A stretch of 64,000 bases of DNA from Pterobdella sp. o SKG-2022 (taxonomy: Eukaryota > Annelida > Clitellata > Hirudinida > Piscicolidae): assembly GCA_964035795.1 (NCBI GenBank), contig OZ038321.1, forward strand, positions 8,697,446-8,761,445, in the 5' to 3' direction. The notes beneath the pieces were generated by a model, which saw nothing but the letters and a program-made list of their open reading frames with translations, did not search any database and was not told the origin of the DNA. Position 1 is the stretch's first letter. Every line of letters begins with the position of its first letter. Positions 22,701 through 31,734 of this stretch are shown here, piece after piece. Both the position numbers and the translations under genes were made by a program.

Positions 22701-25700
22701 TTTGTGAGGAAAAGCGTTTTATAATTACCACATTACATTACATAAAATTTTTTTTGAGACCAGCGATTTCTGCAAAAACGATCAGCATATTCTTGAATGA
22801 AATATTGTAAATTATATAGCACATAAAGGATCAATAAGCCCAAAAACAAAATTGAACTTACAATTGCTCTCATAGGTGCTTGCATTAGTTGACAAAGAAA
22901 CTCTCTATCAAAGTGAAAGTTAGACAAGTTAACATAGGACTTTTGCAAGAAGGTCGATAAAATAATTGAAAAGGTTCGATGGAAGGGAAAGTGCAAACTT
23001 ATGTCATGAATTGTCTGAAATTGAAAACGGATCATTCGTTGTATATAATTTTCCATAAAACACAATTATGAGTGTTCTAGTAGCATAAACTTCGAAAGGT
23101 TCTAAGCCACAAGACTCATCGTTAATTAAATTTCATAAAGTACTAGAATAATAGTTTATAAACCATAAAAAACAGTTAAAGTAGACAATGGTTTATGAGT
23201 TTCTCAAATGAAGATTTCTAAATTAAAAAAAGCTACATCAGGTGAAGGCATAATGTTTGCCTTTCATTTGGGAACATGTTTTACAGTTGAAAGTGGTCAA
23301 TTATATTATATGAAAATGAAACAAGAAGGATTTTTTAGAATATAAAATCTTTAACAAACAGTATAACTTAGAAATCTTTGTTTTTATTGTCTGGTTCAAT
23401 GAGTATGATTAAGCTAAACTTCACCTAAATTCATCTAATAAAATAAATACGGTCAAAGTTGTATAGAACATTTTATGAAACACCTAGATGGTTAAAAACT
23501 ATGGTTGAAGGTATTTATGGAATCATATCTCACCCAACAACTCTGATAGGCGTAGTCTCTCAAACACGGCTCGATCATTTGATAGAAGTTTAGTAACCAA
23601 GACTTGTGTTCCGAAGCAATGTGAGGTATGATCGTCCAAACAGGTAACATTGCTATCTGAAAATTTTTTTAAAATTTAGTTAATGACTTAATATTTTTTT
23701 GGTTTATGTTAATTTAAAAATTAATTGTGTAAAACCTAATGTCATCTTGAAAAAAACTCATAGCTTAGAATATCAAAATTTGAAAGTAAATTAATATAAA
23801 ATAAGTAGAATTCAAAGTTAAAACTTATCATTCAAAACATTAAAACATTTTTGTTTAAAACACACAATAAAACTTATTTGAAGTTAAACATCTCACAAGC
23901 ATCCAAAACTCCTACCTCCATTACAGCCGTGTGATGGAAGTAGGACTTATGCACGTCATATATTTCCCCTGCATCTATGTTTTTGGACAGTTTGTCTGAA
24001 ACTGCAAAATAATATAATTTATGGGTATTAGTGAGTAAAAAGAAAGATATTCGAAAAACATCAGCTATGATGTTGGCGTAAAATTTAGTTTTTTTTGATA
24101 AATGAACGTAACTGAAAGCTCACTTGAACCATAAAATCAAAGAATAAATAAAAAGATCAATTGTTAAGAAAAAAATTTTTAAAGAAAAAAAAACTTGAGT
24201 TTAAAAAAATATTTGAAGCTTGATATGATTAAAATTTTATTTACACATAAGTAGATGAAGTATTTTTATCCAGAGTTTTTGAAGAAATACGTCTTTTATA
24301 AATTCTAAAGACACATTTTGGTTGCTAAGAAAGGCATGAAGGAACAAAGTCATTGGCATAAAATTTGCAGGTGCTACGGTCTTCGGTTCCATTTGAAAAT
24401 TTATCACACCCATGTCTGAAAATGAAATGTTCATCGGTTGAATCATTTCAATTACAAGGTTTTTATGAAATAGTGATGATCATAAACAGGAACACGGAAT
24501 TGTGACTTTTCGATTCGTGAGTTTCATGACTAAATTTGATTTTAATGAATAATGAATAAATATACTTCATGAAGCACTTTCATGGAATTATTAAAATAAA
24601 GAAAAGTAACAAAAAGTTCACCTTCGGCATGGTGTTCTATAAGGCACAAATAATAGAGGCGACCCAGGATGTAATGTAGAATGTGAAAGTTGAGGTAGAG
24701 ATCAAGGGCGTAACTTTCACAACTCAAAACTTGTATTCCAAGGTTTTTGAAATTATCGATTGGGCTGTTAGTAAATCCAAAGGCAGTTATATACACACCT
24801 AGAAATGATATGAGATGATAGCCTTAATTTAGTCATTCAAAATTGCTTAACTTTTTATTTTGATACGAAAAATTACGTGAGAAAATCCTCACCTTGATAT
24901 GATTCAAAAAACAATTTAAATGTATAAATTAAAATAATCTTATGTTATTTTTAATCACCTAGAAAAAAGTTTTTGGCAAAAGTTTTGGCAACTTCAAACT
25001 GAAAATAATCATGATTAGGTAGGAAATTAAAGACTATTGAAATTCTTTTCTGAAAAAATCATCAAACCTTGAAATCTTTATCAGACATTAGTGTCAAAAG
25101 AAAATCATTTAATTCATCAGAAAAATTCGCTTTGACGTAAGATATATAGAATACATCGAGTAGATTAGATTTACATAAAACTCGATACTTGCTTCTAAAA
25201 TCATCTGCTATTTCTGTCAAGTTAATTTCAACATTAAACCAAATGGCAAAATTATAAGATGTGCTTACCTTGAAAAATGGTTACCTTGTTCACCCACATA
25301 TTAATTATTTCAAGATATTTGGCTTCCTTTTCTGTCAAGCCTGTCATTAAATAATATTTATTTGACTCATAAATAAACTCAAACTGAAAAATTAGTGATT
25401 ACAATAAAACTTTATGTTTTTAAATTTTCATAAAAAACGTTTTTGAAAATACGTATTTTCAATTTTTAAAAAAAAGGATAGAAAATTTGATGATTTGAAC
25501 AAAATAAAAATCTCAACTTAATGAAATATTGTCTCAAATCATAATAATCATTTACGTCAATATTATAAGAAAAATTTTAGTACATTTATTAGCCTAAAAA
25601 GCTACACCATCAAGATCTAAAAAAAAAATCGCTGGAGGCATTCAAAAATATGGAATGTGGAACCCGAGTTACAAAAAAAAACTAGGAAGAGCTATACAAA

Positions 25701-27595
25701 GAAAATTACTGGAACTCAAAAGAAAAGAATACAAGCAAGTATACCCTTCAGATTCTCAAACACCAATAGCATATCCCCTAATAAAAGCCCACAAACCCCA
25801 AAAAAACTACCCTGCCCGCAACATAATATTCCATCATGGCAGTTCTCAAAAATCTCTTGCCTCATATCTCATACCACTCATAACACCACTGATAGAGCAT
25901 TCTTCACTTAGATGCAGCAACTCTAAAGATTTTGTGGATAGCTTAAAAGATATATCAATAGGAGAGGACGAATACACGGTTAGCTTTGACGCTGTCACCA
26001 CAGGTCATTCAGTTAAACAAACACTTCAAAAGCAAGCAATTTTTATGAGCAATAACCTTAACTGATCCAACAATGTCAATACTAAAACGATCCACATGAA
26101 TAAAGTTACATCCCTTATATATTACTAATTTCAGAAATTCTAGAACATTTTAATTGCCGGAAAGTAATATTAACAAACCTAACAATATAAAACCGAAAGA
26201 TTAATATAACCAACCTAGCAATATATATACACATTTAACTATATAACGTAAAGGGGTTCAAAGTACAAAATAGTTAAAAGGTAATAGCTTAAGTAATGTC
26301 CGGCAATTATAACCAACTAAATTTTTGTGAAATACGCCGAAACCCTCTTTTCATTTATCTTTTTGAAAAAATAAATAGAACTAATAAACAAAAAATTACA
26401 AGCTGATATAGGTTTGAAAGTACGAACGGAGCTCACACCAAAGGATATAACTGACCTCATCAATTTATGCATTTCAGCGTATGATTTCCTTTATCACATA
26501 TATAATAAATGTACTAAAATTTTTCTCATAATATCGACGTTAATGATTATTAATATCGCTTAAAAGTGCATTAAGATGTCGCTATAAAGTTATATCTCAA
26601 ATCTTGCTTATAACAGAAATGCCATAAAAAAATCTAACTTTGGTTTCCGTTTGTTTGGGTTTTACTAAGTATTTCACAAATCATTTTACGCAAATGAGAG
26701 CTGTGAAATGCGAATTCTCGTAAAACAGTCGACATTTTGTGACATCTTATTGGTGTTTCATCTTCAAAGTTATTGAAGGTTTTTCAATTTATTAACTTTT
26801 TTGAATTTACTTTCAGTTATTATTTCTTTTCTATAATAAAAGAAACTATTCTAAAAAAATTAAAATCAAAACTTCAAAACTATTGTAAAGATCTACAAAC
26901 CGTCAAGTCCATTTAGTATGTTGACATATTTATAGACGAAGGGAGCTAAAAGAAGAGCTGCTGGTACCAGCAATCCTTCTGGAGGCTGCGTTTCCTTACT
27001 TGTGGCTTTGTTACAAAAACTGTAAGTTATTTGAATTTCACAAAAATATGGTAAAGTTTATTTGAAGAATTAATAAAACATCCAAAAATGCAATTTTTTC
27101 ACCAAGTAATATGGTTTTTATTTATTATATATTCCTAATTTCAACTAATAATTTTCAAACTGAGTTTTTAATAACCCTGCTGGATCAAGAGCTTCCTCAT
27201 CGCCACAATCACATTTCCCTCCCATGCTTGAGCTTTCATACGAGCCGTAATCATGGCCTGGTTAATTCATTTTTTTTTGTTTCATTGTATTTAATAAAAA
27301 AAATAAAACTGTTAAAAATTGATTTTGAAGTTTTTCTTACTCTTTTGAGTAATAAAAATTTTAAATTGTAAGACATTATGTAAGGTTAAAATATGAGATC
27401 AAGCAGTGTTTTCAGCTATTTAGCTGATAAACTTTTTAAAAATTTACTTCATTGAAATACCTTGATGTTTTGCAGGGTCGAAGCACTCTATGCACAAAGT
27501 CATAGCAGGAACCTTGGCACAGGTGTTACATCTGTAAGCCACGTCATAAGGCACCAAAGTTGTGCGACAGCATTCAGAATAATAATATTGTTTCA
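8014..27595 (-). CDS. UBR-L2: UBR1/2-like N-recognin E3 ubiquitin ligase, nearly complete gene
   Basis: About two dozen small exons in canonical UBR1/2 order: UBR box (27,176-27,595); KETQPPEGLLVPAALLLAPF (26,901-27,019); helical exons at 25,280-25,390, 25,070-25,150, 24,542-24,796 and 24,237-24,446; HLP/HPLR block (22,733-23,065); 22,294-22,485; 22,085-22,150; 21,710-21,913; winged helix (19,460-19,565); 18,340-18,450; 17,860-18,030; 17,112-17,340; 16,540-16,780; Lys/Arg linker (12,270-12,360); RING (10,590-11,740); C-terminal block (8,014-10,075). The role is expected to be cytosolic N-degron recognition and ubiquitin transfer. Introns carry two LINE relics, a SINE and a Penelope fragment, none hitting a recognised exon. 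The start codon exon was not found. The last exon ends at TGA 8,014-8,016. Confidence 0.85.
9411..10075 (-). CDS. UBR-L2 exons after the RING: helical C-terminal block
   Basis: Exon 9,839-10,075 starts with RNNIELYLMNQRVKAQ, the same signature as UBR-L3 RNNIELFLMN (38,280). It corresponds to human STCAFTIQAIENLLG. Exon 9,411-9,623 (LQILTVLVAFGNREN) matches UBR-L3 LQLLSWVVASNARQ (37,680-37,883) and human FHLITMAHMLQILLTV. Between them and the next exon is a 300-base A/T-rich intron. The plus-strand lysine-rich frame at 9,117-9,332 in that intron is not supported as a gene. Confidence 0.72.
10590..11740 (-). CDS. UBR-L2 RING-H2 domain split over four exons
   Basis: First Cys pair: PPQCSSCHKEATMQEPLF (about 11,560-11,740; human VTCILCQEEQEV). 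A connecting exon follows (11,205-11,335: RLEHTFAHNFDELNS). Then WILSCGHYIHYECYESMMRD (11,037-11,118; human GSCGHVMHAVCWQKYF), which provides C, H, H, C. Last pair: EREFWCPVCNQLCNCLFPSS (10,590-10,755; human GEYLCPLCKSLCNTVIP). All eight expected ligands of a UBR RING-H2 are present. The exon at 10,420-10,520 (SIEKTWNEVNVLFKNV) follows after a TTTCAG acceptor. Catalytic competence is inferred from these ligands. Confidence 0.85.
12000..12439 (-). CDS. UBR-L2 charged linker exons before the RING
   Basis: Basic coiled-coil-like exon RKRLVQAKKDKLKKKMQKKS at 12,270-12,360 corresponds to the human RKRKAEIARLRREKIMAQM helix. A micro-exon follows, VEAELESSASTSAVAG (12,165-12,212), then an acidic exon, ETETAEYIEDTSGSKFKLK (12,020-12,108), that leads to the first RING Cys pair. 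Upstream on the minus strand the next 3.5 kb is transposon DNA. Confidence 0.65.
12830..13735 (+). mobile_element. 5'-truncated non-LTR retrotransposon 3' end with intact C-terminal REL-endonuclease-like frame
   Basis: A 272-codon frame, counted from its first in-frame GTG (12,880-13,698), has no stops; it is open further 5' to about 12,830. Visible order: a Trp/Cys-rich start (GAWLNCLPNSATGGLLDD); CRCGAQIDVLGRHPLSC, a Cys/His cluster; GRIPRHCALNDLI; then GKRPDGLT and LIWDATCSDSFS, spaced like the PD...D core of restriction-like endonucleases in R2-type elements; then a Lys-rich helix and VETSGIFGSHAFSF. No RT is present, so the insert is 5'-truncated. It is followed by (TA)n at 13,740. It lies in the long UBR-L2 intron, opposite strand to the gene. 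It is the best-preserved transposon frame in the window, suggesting a young insertion. Confidence 0.75.
13736..14269. other. Non-coding intron sequence with (TA)n tract
   Basis: Begins with about 40 bp of alternating TA, then A/T-rich DNA. No exon of UBR-L2 and no repeat body could be identified. Confidence 0.6.
14270..16345 (-). mobile_element. Non-LTR retrotransposon relic (RT plus C-terminal zinc finger), 5'-truncated
   Basis: Minus strand. RT fingers at 15,601-16,230: PLYKNKGDRSDCNNYRDISL and SQCGFRSKRSTVDMIFS. Palm at 14,990-15,516: GVKQGCVLVPTLFGIFFALL and KDLLFADDAAIASHTQNG. Thumb at 14,631-14,987: STLLYGSEFWVTYAHQE and RQRRLRWIGHVHRMNDGRIP. Zinc finger at 14,274-14,459: CINCGRHCKSKIGLYSHNR with terminal RRC. 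Frame changes occur near 14,990 and 15,520-15,600; the latter coincides with a local tandem duplication. The plus-strand open frames here are shadows. More GC-rich than the host introns, so fairly recent. No endonuclease is visible. Confidence 0.88.
16540..18110 (-). CDS. UBR-L2 helical exons between winged helix and linker
   Basis: Three exons. 17,860-18,030 reads LYFWKALMRELSGLERFLNC then FHAFLFVILYKVLEST (human FCPLFASLVNILQSDVML; UBR-L1 1,820-1,930; UBR-L3 49,215-49,315). 17,112-17,340 reads ETILTYLLLLFFKHTKQTF (human SSILAMLETLQN). 16,540-16,780 reads AGAEEYIGEVLDKLVKGSLE (human KDMIRWILKTFNAVKK). The Glu/Asp-rich end of the last exon leads to the linker 4 kb away. Order and spacing match both neighbours. 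Confidence 0.7.
18340..18720 (-). CDS. UBR-L2 exons following the winged helix
   Basis: 18,630-18,720 carries RSEPIEGKYILKGYKP, like human LTGRGMYELKPEC. 18,340-18,450 carries LNEFDPLMTRLRSIYRSEYQ, matched by UBR-L1 LKEYDPVMVRMR and UBR-L3 KKYDPIISSMRALNVYE (human FNLYFYHFSRAEQSKAEE). The shared E/K-Y/F-D-P signature helps tie the three genes together. Confidence 0.6.
19460..19565 (-). CDS. UBR-L2 winged-helix exon
   Basis: ENDNGLLRTEIVAIMAPGKL then VHDDIIDKIPNR ends at a GTGGG donor. It aligns with UBR-L3 DESEILNEITALMSIRDCHF plus VVKNIPDR, and with human REIIHQLSIKPMAHSELVKS. The IP-[ND]-R ending before the donor is shared by both copies. Confidence 0.65.
20020..21650 (+). pseudogene. Unrecognised, frame-broken plus-strand reading frames in a UBR-L2 intron
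   Basis: Frames at 20,020-20,205 and 20,154-20,390 overlap by a frame shift and read NSLLISVLENLLDKTQKKHV then ELAFFFEKQTAYALNLILIL and KRNIDDEDRGALIKRLL. Further frames lie at 20,771-21,061 and 21,418-21,648. Composition is protein-like and hydrophobic/basic. Similar short motifs (TGTGAAATGC[TG]CTAT) occur near both ends, at about 19,918 and 21,694. It may be the relic of an inserted element. I recognise no family. Confidence 0.3.
21710..22485 (-). CDS. UBR-L2 exons: MDPN / LIEEML region
   Basis: Three exons. 22,294-22,485: EKLWERRHTDVRNQAKYYRH and IDPDYFLIQ (human MWRRNGFSLVNQIYYYHN and FDKDVVMLQ). 22,085-22,150: LACSFIEPNLFVQYALEKF (human GVSMMDPNHFLMIMLSRF). 21,710-21,913: LISFQTLDTLDDDS and MLEEVLMFFASVLN (human LIEEMLYLIIMLVGERF). 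Same exon set in UBR-L1 (2,940-3,180) and UBR-L3 (53,310-54,085). Confidence 0.75.
22576..22742 (+). mobile_element. tRNA-derived SINE, copy 2
   Basis: The head GTAGCTCAGCTGGTAGAG is an A-box-type tRNA start. B-box is GGTTTCGATCCC. The body ends with GCGTTTTATAATTACCAC and ATTACATTACAT. It lacks a paired acceptor stem, so it is not a functional tRNA gene. It sits between two UBR-L2 exons (22,485 and 22,733). Confidence 0.85.
22733..23065 (-). CDS. UBR-L2 HLP/HPLR block
   Basis: HDISLHFPFHRTFSIILSTF matches the signature VSIHLPLSRLLAGLHVLL of human UBR1/2; downstream FLCQLMQAPMRAIVSSILF matches MLIEHPLRCLVLCAQV. UBR-L3 has VSFNLPLHRILALVIATIY and HAMQAPSRLLVEI at 54,310-54,480. The shared Q-A-P in place of E-H-P is specific to these paralogs. 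The 5' end of the exon is near 23,010. The stretch beyond 22,860 toward 22,742 is intron. Confidence 0.8.
   Translation of the reverse strand: MCFMENYIQRMIRFQFQTIHDISLHFPFHRTFSIILSTFLQKSYVNLSNFHFDREFLCQLMQAPMRAIVSSILFLGLLILYVLYNLQYFIQEYADRFCRNRWSQKKFYVM
24237..25390 (-). CDS. UBR-L2 N-terminal helical exons
   Basis: 25,280-25,390: FEFIYESNKYYLMTGLTEKE. 25,070-25,150: KANFSDELNDFLLTLMSDKD. Near 24,970-25,000: EVAKTFAKNFF (human FAVRFAKNYQQLQKDF). 24,542-24,796: IQVLSCESYALDLYLNFHIL (human SVTALSVQFFTAPTLARML). 24,237-24,446: GVINFQMEPKTVAPANFMPM and NVSLEFIKDVF, mirrored by UBR-L3 VHIDLQKSQRTPSVHTYRNF and NVSLNFINDIA (60,440-60,600). Further short exons may lie at 23,540-23,650 and 23,900-24,000. 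Confidence 0.62.
25620..26070 (+). mobile_element. Penelope-like element reverse transcriptase fragment
   Basis: A 136-codon frame (25,655-26,065) has the N-terminal Penelope-type RT signature: AYPLIKAHKPQKNYPARNII (compare P-L-I-K-x-H-K-P...P-x-R-x-I), SLASYLIPLITPLIEHSSL, NSKDFVDSLKDI and EYTVSFDAVTTGHSVKQTL, where the usual FDxxxLYxSV palm motif is decayed. No GIY-YIG endonuclease or LTR-like ends are seen. A short truncated insert in a UBR-L2 intron, opposite strand. Confidence 0.8.
26901..27595 (-). CDS. UBR-L2 UBR box (intact frame), three exons
   Basis: Exon 27,461-27,595: YYYSECCRTTLVPYDVAYRC, then NTCAKVPAMTLCIECFDPAK and HQ; donor CAAG|GTATTT. Exon 27,176-27,257 (acceptor CAG): GHDYGSYESSSMGGKCDCGD. 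Exon 26,901-27,019 starts FCNKATSKE. Spliced, it restores KHQGHDY and GGKCDCGD, matching human HKNHRY and GGFCDCGD; both pocket Asp residues in CDCGD are kept. Two human ligands differ: the first Cys of PTCVLCMDC is Met, and the final His of FCVNHE is Ala. The pocket could still bind type-1 N-degrons, but zinc coordination must differ. Confidence 0.85.
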
Positions 27596-28286
27596 CTATA
27601 AAGAATTAAATTTATTCCACAACGTACACAAAAACATTTTTTTTTAAATTAACTAACATGTATTAATGAACTTATTGTAACTTTTTCCTCCAGAAACCAT
27701 CTTCAAAAATACATTGATATTGCTGTGAGACAGTGGTGTAGTGTTGCTTAAATGATCTCCTATGAAACTCTATAAACATTTTTTTGGGGATTAAACGATT
27801 AGGAATTTTTGAATAAACAAAAAATTAGTCTTGTTACAAAAATTTTTTGGACAACTTGCCCGGGTATTTGTGACATTTTATCAAAAAAATAACACTTTGT
27901 TTTGAATTGTATTTGGTAACGCAAGAAAACGTTAATTTAAATAGAAAATCTTACGAAAAATGAAATGAAAATTTTTATTAATGAATTGGAAAATTTTGTT
28001 TCGGAAAAGTTTTTAACTTTAAAAAGCTAAATACAAATAGCATTTCTTGCTTTTATTAGGATTGTTTTTGTTTTCATGAATAGTTAATGAAGAAAAATCA
28101 ATATTATCGGAATAAATTTTGTTATATGTAATAATTAGCACAATGAAAAATAATATTAATAATGAGAATAATAACAATAAAAATGAGTATCATAGTGAGA
28201 ATAATTAAAAAATTGAAAGGTAATAATTATAATTTTTTGTCTAAATCTTCAGATTGAATCTGACGGAATTTATAGAGATTTCATCT

Positions 28287-29990
28287 TCAATAACAGCACA
28301 TATTGTCATCTGTTACCGAGTAAATCTCAATTTTCTCAAGAGAAAAGTGACTTGTAGTGTTCAACCACAAAGTTACATAGCGGTAAGCCCCACTGCTTTG
28401 ACCACAAAGTGATGAATACTTGTTGAAGAGCCTAGATATTATTTGTTTGTCGGACTTGATTTTTTGATAATGGTCGTATTTGATCGTGGTGGAGCATAAA
28501 TGGTCCACAGAAGGCTTGGGTGAGTTGTTCATCGTCATTGTATAGTATGTTGAAGCTGGAGCTGAGAATTTTGTGAAGCAAAGATTATAAATATACAAGA
28601 AACACACAGACTGTCTATAAGAGATTTAAATCTTTTTCATAATAGAAAAATTTCTTATAAGTGATAGTAATTCAAACATACTTAATTTTAAAACATTTCA
28701 CTAACATCCGATAAAAAACGTCGATAGAGGCAATGAAATAACTACTATTCAATTCCACTACAAGGCAATTTGTGTCATACAAGTATGTTCCCCAGCTGGT
28801 TTCACAGCTAGTGAGGTGGGTAATATCATCCAAGAGACTATTATATTGTCCTTCAACCTTTTTGTCTCTCGCTATGTTTAACGTGCAAGTTTTTTCTGTA
28901 ATAAATCATTAGTGTTAGTTGTTAGGAGTGGTTGATTTGAATTTTCTTTGCACTTATTTAGTTGTTGATTTGTGAGTTGTGATCAGGTTTGATTGTTGAT
29001 TTAAAAAAAGCATATTTCTGGCTCTAAGCAAAATTCAAAGCAGGAATTTTATGAGGTTTAGTTATTGATTTTAAATGCATATATGTAGTTTTAAACTTAG
29101 CTCGGATTCGAACCCAGAACACTTAGTTCTGTTTCCAAAGAAATCACCTTTGAACTAATAAAATTTTTCAATTTTACAACCAAAAAATCAATTATGGGAA
29201 TATAAATTCAAAGTTATTATAAAATGTTTTGTTGGAGAGATTCTCACTTGTTGTAGGGTAAACTTTGACTTCATAAACATTGAAAGAACTTCTGGATTCA
29301 AAGCCAAAAACCAAATAACGATAGGTTCCAGTGAACGAATTCGGGCCACAAAAAGCTTTGTATTTATAAAGATTAATATTGTCAGACTTTTGTAACTTTT
29401 CGTTCATCGGGTGTATACCTGTGTAATACGGAATAACAGTTATAATGAAGAGGGGGGAGAAGGGGTTCGAGAAAATACGTCAAAGTTGTTCATCACAATT
29501 GTCCAACCCCCAAAAGAACCTGAGTAGAATATATTTAAATTATTTATTTGTTGAGTATTTAAAAACTCATATATTTCATTTTTAGAATAAATTATAATTT
29601 CAAATCAGAGTCATATTAACTTGATTCTGTGTACAGGTCAGCAAACTGGATGAAACATTTTTGAGACAGATCCAAAGCAAACCATTGCGTATCGATAAAA
29701 CCACCGCCAAAGATTAATCACAAATTATGACATGAGTCTCATCACCCTCTAAGATTTTGTCAAGGACTACGATGCTTCTGTTGTAGGCCAGGTTGTCTGT
29801 ATATGTGAACCCTGGGTTGTGAGAGGGTTCAAAAGAAAGATTTAGGTTTGTTTTGTTCAAGAATTGAATTAAAAATATTGATAATGTCGAGGCAAATTTA
29901 AATTCAATCAAAAAAATATAGTTTTGTGAAAAATCAACTTTATTAGTTATTTTAACTATTATATGATATTTAAGTTTTTCATACAAAAAT
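28287..29990 (-). CDS. Fucolectin-like (F5/8-type) lectin gene with two tandem domains
   Basis: Domain 1: LNLSFEPSHNPGFTYTDNLA and DKILEGDETHVIIC (29,710-29,860), FIDTQWFALDLSQKCFIQFA (29,630-29,700), then YKAFCGPNSFTGTYRYLVFG and VYEVKVY (29,192-29,420, after a TTACACAG acceptor). Domain 2: CTLNIARDKKVEGQYNSLLD and TNCLVVELNSSYFIASIDVF (28,700-28,900), then SSLCGQSSGAYRYVTLWLNT and LEKIEIY (28,287-28,570). This is the usual fucolectin order (NLA...; W-x-x-x-DL; C...YR-Y-V; E-x-x-Y). The reading frame changes with a TAA between 29,700 and 29,715, so domain 1 may be broken. No clear signal peptide exon found. Family members bind fucose/glycans and are secreted. The gene lies between the UBR-box relic and UBR-L2. 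Confidence 0.7.
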
Positions 29991-30689
29991 GTTAAAATTA
30001 ATCGAAATTATTTTATCTATCATTAGATATTAAACAAGCAACAACAAAAGTAGAAAACATAACACAATGGTTCATTAAAGAACGAAGTTTCTTTTAAGTA
30101 TAACTGCCATTATTAAAAGCTTGCAATGTTTCTTGTACACCCCTTAATAATGCTTTGTTTACTACATAATCTTTTCTAGAATTCTACTCAAACTATAAAC
30201 AAAAAGCTATTTGAGAAATGCTTTTAGAGACATATTAAGTATCTTGTATTTTATAATTTTCGAAAGCTATTTAAAATACTTAAACCAGGGAAGAGAGGTA
30301 ACAAATGAAGGAAAACAGTAGCATTTGCAAGAAGTATGCGTTTAATCTTGCATTAGTATTTATAATGACTTGATTAACTTGATCAACAGGAAGGAACATT
30401 AAGCAAGTTAAGTTCTAGTTGCTCAGTAGCCAACTCAATATACCGTTAAGATTCAATCAAGCCATAGTATATCAAAATAAATTAATTTCAAAGTAGAATA
30501 ATAATTAAAATAAAATAAGGATCAAAACAAAATAACTAACCTGGAATGGATCCGTAAGAATTATTTGGAAAATTCAAATGATTGTTCGAAACTAATAAGT
30601 GAAAATTCTATAAAATACTTTGACTTTTATTGAAACTTCAGATATTTTAGAATTTTGGTTGGCTTATCAAAAATAAAGCAATAAAATCG

Positions 30690-30895
30690 AAATGGGAGGA
30701 TGGAGAACTCCGATGGCAGAGAAGAGCAATGCAACATTCATGCTTGTAAACTTTCAAGGCCTGTTCCTCCTCCTTTCTCATCCGGGCTTGGAACCGGCAA
30801 TGGCGGAGTTAACAAGCCTCTCCGCCTGTTCAACTCCCTTTCTAGTTGCAAATGTCACTTGTGGTATTTTTATTTATATATATATATATTGAATA
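30690..30895. repeat. Relatively GC-rich repeat insert ending in (TA)n
   Basis: About 200 bp, visibly more GC-rich than its flanks and ending in TTTATTTATATATATATA. On the minus strand it contains GGTTCCAAGCCC, close to a tRNA B-box, so a SINE is possible. No homologous copy was found elsewhere in the window. Open frames on the plus strand are short and unlike proteins. Confidence 0.4.
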
Positions 30896-30904
30896 TATTG
30901 AAGA

Positions 30905-31645
30905 TTAAATCTAAAAAAAACTACCTCGAGTGTGAAGAAGCATGTGTGAAGACATGGAGCTAGCAAGCCGGGAGCTGATTCTGTATATTATATTAGTAAA
31001 TTGTCTAAAAAGCTGTTTTTTTTTACTTATATACAATATTAAATAATAAATGTGTATTATTTATCTAAACATTACTGGTAGGTAGACAGCTGCAAAATGA
31101 TGAAAATTATAGCATTTTTATCAGAATAATCAAATTTTAATCATATGGATGTTGAGGATTTCAACCCATCATAATCATAATTTTTCTACTTTGAGGTGGG
31201 CAGCTCCCTATAAATTTCCAGGTTGGGATTGGAGGTCTGCATCTAAAAATATTAGTTTTTAGTTACAATACTTATAATAAAAGTATATTACAATTATTAT
31301 ATTAGAAATAAAACAAAAACTACCTCGAGTGTGATATAGCATGTGTGGAGAGAGACATGAACCTTGCATATAGGAAGCTGATTCTGTGCATATATAATAG
31401 TATAAGAGCTACCTGAAGGTGGTATACTATGCATATCAAAAAGCTTAGTTTAAAATGCTGTTTTCTTGCTTCATTATGTATATATAATAAATAACAAATG
31501 TATTGTATTTTTTTCTGAACAATCAAAATTTATTCATATTTATGTTGAAAATTTAATACCATGAAGTTTTATTTTAATCATATAGAAGTTTTTACTTTGT
31601 GGTGGGCAGCTCTCTAGGAATTCCCAAGAAGGTGAGAATTGGGTA
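30905..31645. repeat. Direct tandem duplication of about 340 bp units, about 400 bp apart
   Basis: Unit 1 (about 30,910-31,245) and unit 2 (about 31,310-31,645) share, in order: CTACCTCGAGTGTG, AGCATGTGTG, GAGCTGATTCTGT-like text, a TTGAGGATTT/TTGAAAATTT stretch and GTGGGCAGCTC. On the minus strand both encode a similar short peptide (S/ELP-containing). Function unknown. Confidence 0.55.
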
Positions 31646-31734
31646 TCTTTATGTGTATGTATGTTATTTAGATTTATACTACAAACTGAAGAAAAATTAT
31701 GGATGATATTAATAGTTATAAACTTACGTCTTTT

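Noticed and set aside
25620..26350. Hammerhead ribozyme near the Penelope fragment
   Set aside because: I looked for CTGATGA and GAAAC cores on both strands nearby and found no usable pair.
30692..30963. Plus-strand frames as a small secreted protein gene
   Set aside because: Two overlapping frames of similar length in a compositionally distinct block ending in (TA)n; better explained as a repeat insert.
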